From assembly GCA_944373065.1 (NCBI GenBank), contig CALWAJ010000034.1:1-12735 (forward strand): a stretch of 12,735 nucleotides of DNA, in the 5' to 3' direction. Both the position numbers and the translations under genes were made by a program. Of the stretch, positions 12,482 to 12,735 are shown piece by piece. Under the pieces are notes generated by a model. It was given only the letters and a program-made list of their open reading frames with translations, had not been told where the DNA came from and made no database searches. The DNA comes from an uncultured Bacilli bacterium. Lineage in GTDB: Bacteria; Bacillota_I; Bacilli_A; RF39; UBA660. How positions within the stretch are numbered: the first letter of the stretch is position 1; every line of letters starts with the position of its first letter.

Positions 12482-12735
12482 ATTAATCGTGAAGATTTTC
12501 CTATTTTAAATAATGATATAATATATTTTGATAATGGTGCGACTACTCTAAAACCTAAATGTGTAGTTGAAGCGATGAATGATTATTACTATAATTATGG
12601 AGCAAATATTCATAGAGGAGATTATAAAATATCTTTAAGAGCAAGTGAAGAATATGAAAAAGTTAGAGATAAAGTAAAAGACTTTATAAATGCTAAAAGT
12701 AGTAAAGAAATAGTTTTTACAGCAGGTGATACAGA
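12482..12735 (+). CDS. sufS: Cysteine desulfurase SufS, 3'-truncated by the window edge; probable ATT start
   Basis: A PLP-dependent enzyme that removes sulfur from cysteine and passes it to the SufU/SufBCD machinery. The first 84 codons are visible: NREDFPILNNDIIYFDNGATT (about 2-22), the classic SufS N-terminus with the DNGATT motif; NIHRGDYKISLRASEEYEKVRDKV, where HRG is the conserved substrate-side segment; and EIVFTAGDTE at the edge, usually FTRGTTE. The catalytic Lys and Cys lie outside the window. No ATG, GTG or TTG lies at a usable distance: AGGAGGTGAT (12468-12477) is followed by three ATT codons in frame (12476, 12479, 12482), and the only GTG (12473) is inside the SD itself. ATT 12482 gives the best spacing and the usual protein start. 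The SD overlaps the end of sufD. Confidence 0.88.
   Translation, partial: MNREDFPILNNDIIYFDNGATTLKPKCVVEAMNDYYYNYGANIHRGDYKISLRASEEYEKVRDKVKDFINAKSSKEIVFTAGDT

Noticed and set aside
1..12735. CRISPR arrays, tRNA or rRNA genes, insertion sequences, prophage or attachment sites
   Set aside because: I saw no regularly spaced repeats, no TTCGANTC-type tRNA arm with a matching cloverleaf, no transposase or integrase motifs and no flanking direct repeats around the toxin-antitoxin unit.

Overview
The window is strongly AT-rich. It uses AGGAGG-type ribosome binding sites and sigma-A style promoters, and most genes end at intrinsic hairpin-plus-T terminators. Together with recX, rpoZ, a PrsA-type foldase, a sufC-sufD-sufS cluster, a CotD-like coat protein and two tiny YjcZ-type sporulation peptides, this points to a spore-forming low-GC member of the Bacillota. 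It may be an uncultured gut lineage, but the taxonomic placement is inference.

Layout, left to right. (1) The C-terminal part of ffh (signal recognition particle GTPase), then a small CotD-like Cys/His-rich coat protein gene with a strong terminator. (2) A two-gene toxin-antitoxin unit (1664-2948): an MqsR-family toxin followed by an antitoxin with an Xre/MqsA-type helix-turn-helix and a C-terminal Panacea (SocA/DUF4065) domain. A near-consensus extended -10 promoter has its -35 box inside a perfect 24-bp palindrome, a ready-made autoregulatory operator. (3) rpoZ, then an unassigned radical SAM gene coupled to recX. (4) On the minus strand, an unrecognised 214-residue protein with a perfect consensus promoter, and the lipoprotein foldase prsA. 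(5) Two YjcZ-like sporulation micro-genes on the plus strand, too short for ordinary gene finding, behind a candidate mother-cell (sigma-E/K) promoter. (6) A PF06541 membrane protein, then a consensus-promoter operon of an AAA_14/DUF4143 ATPase and a YdcF/DUF218 protein. (7) On the minus strand, a single-pass membrane protein gene overlapping a HIT-family hydrolase gene. (8) The start of a suf iron-sulfur assembly operon (sufC, an unusually short sufD, and the 5' end of sufS), running off the right edge. sufS appears to start at ATT.

How the genes work together. The suf genes form one assembly machine: SufC ATPase, SufD scaffold partner and SufS sulfur donor. CotD-like and YjcZ-like products belong to sporulation. 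The toxin and antitoxin form a self-regulating pair lying between housekeeping genes. The most interesting items are the MqsR-Panacea pair with its operator, the ATT start of sufS, the short sufD, the alternative hairpins upstream of the ATPase gene, and the radical SAM protein with a helical insertion. I saw no tRNA, rRNA, CRISPR array, insertion sequence or phage gene, and no gene-free stretch longer than 300 bases.
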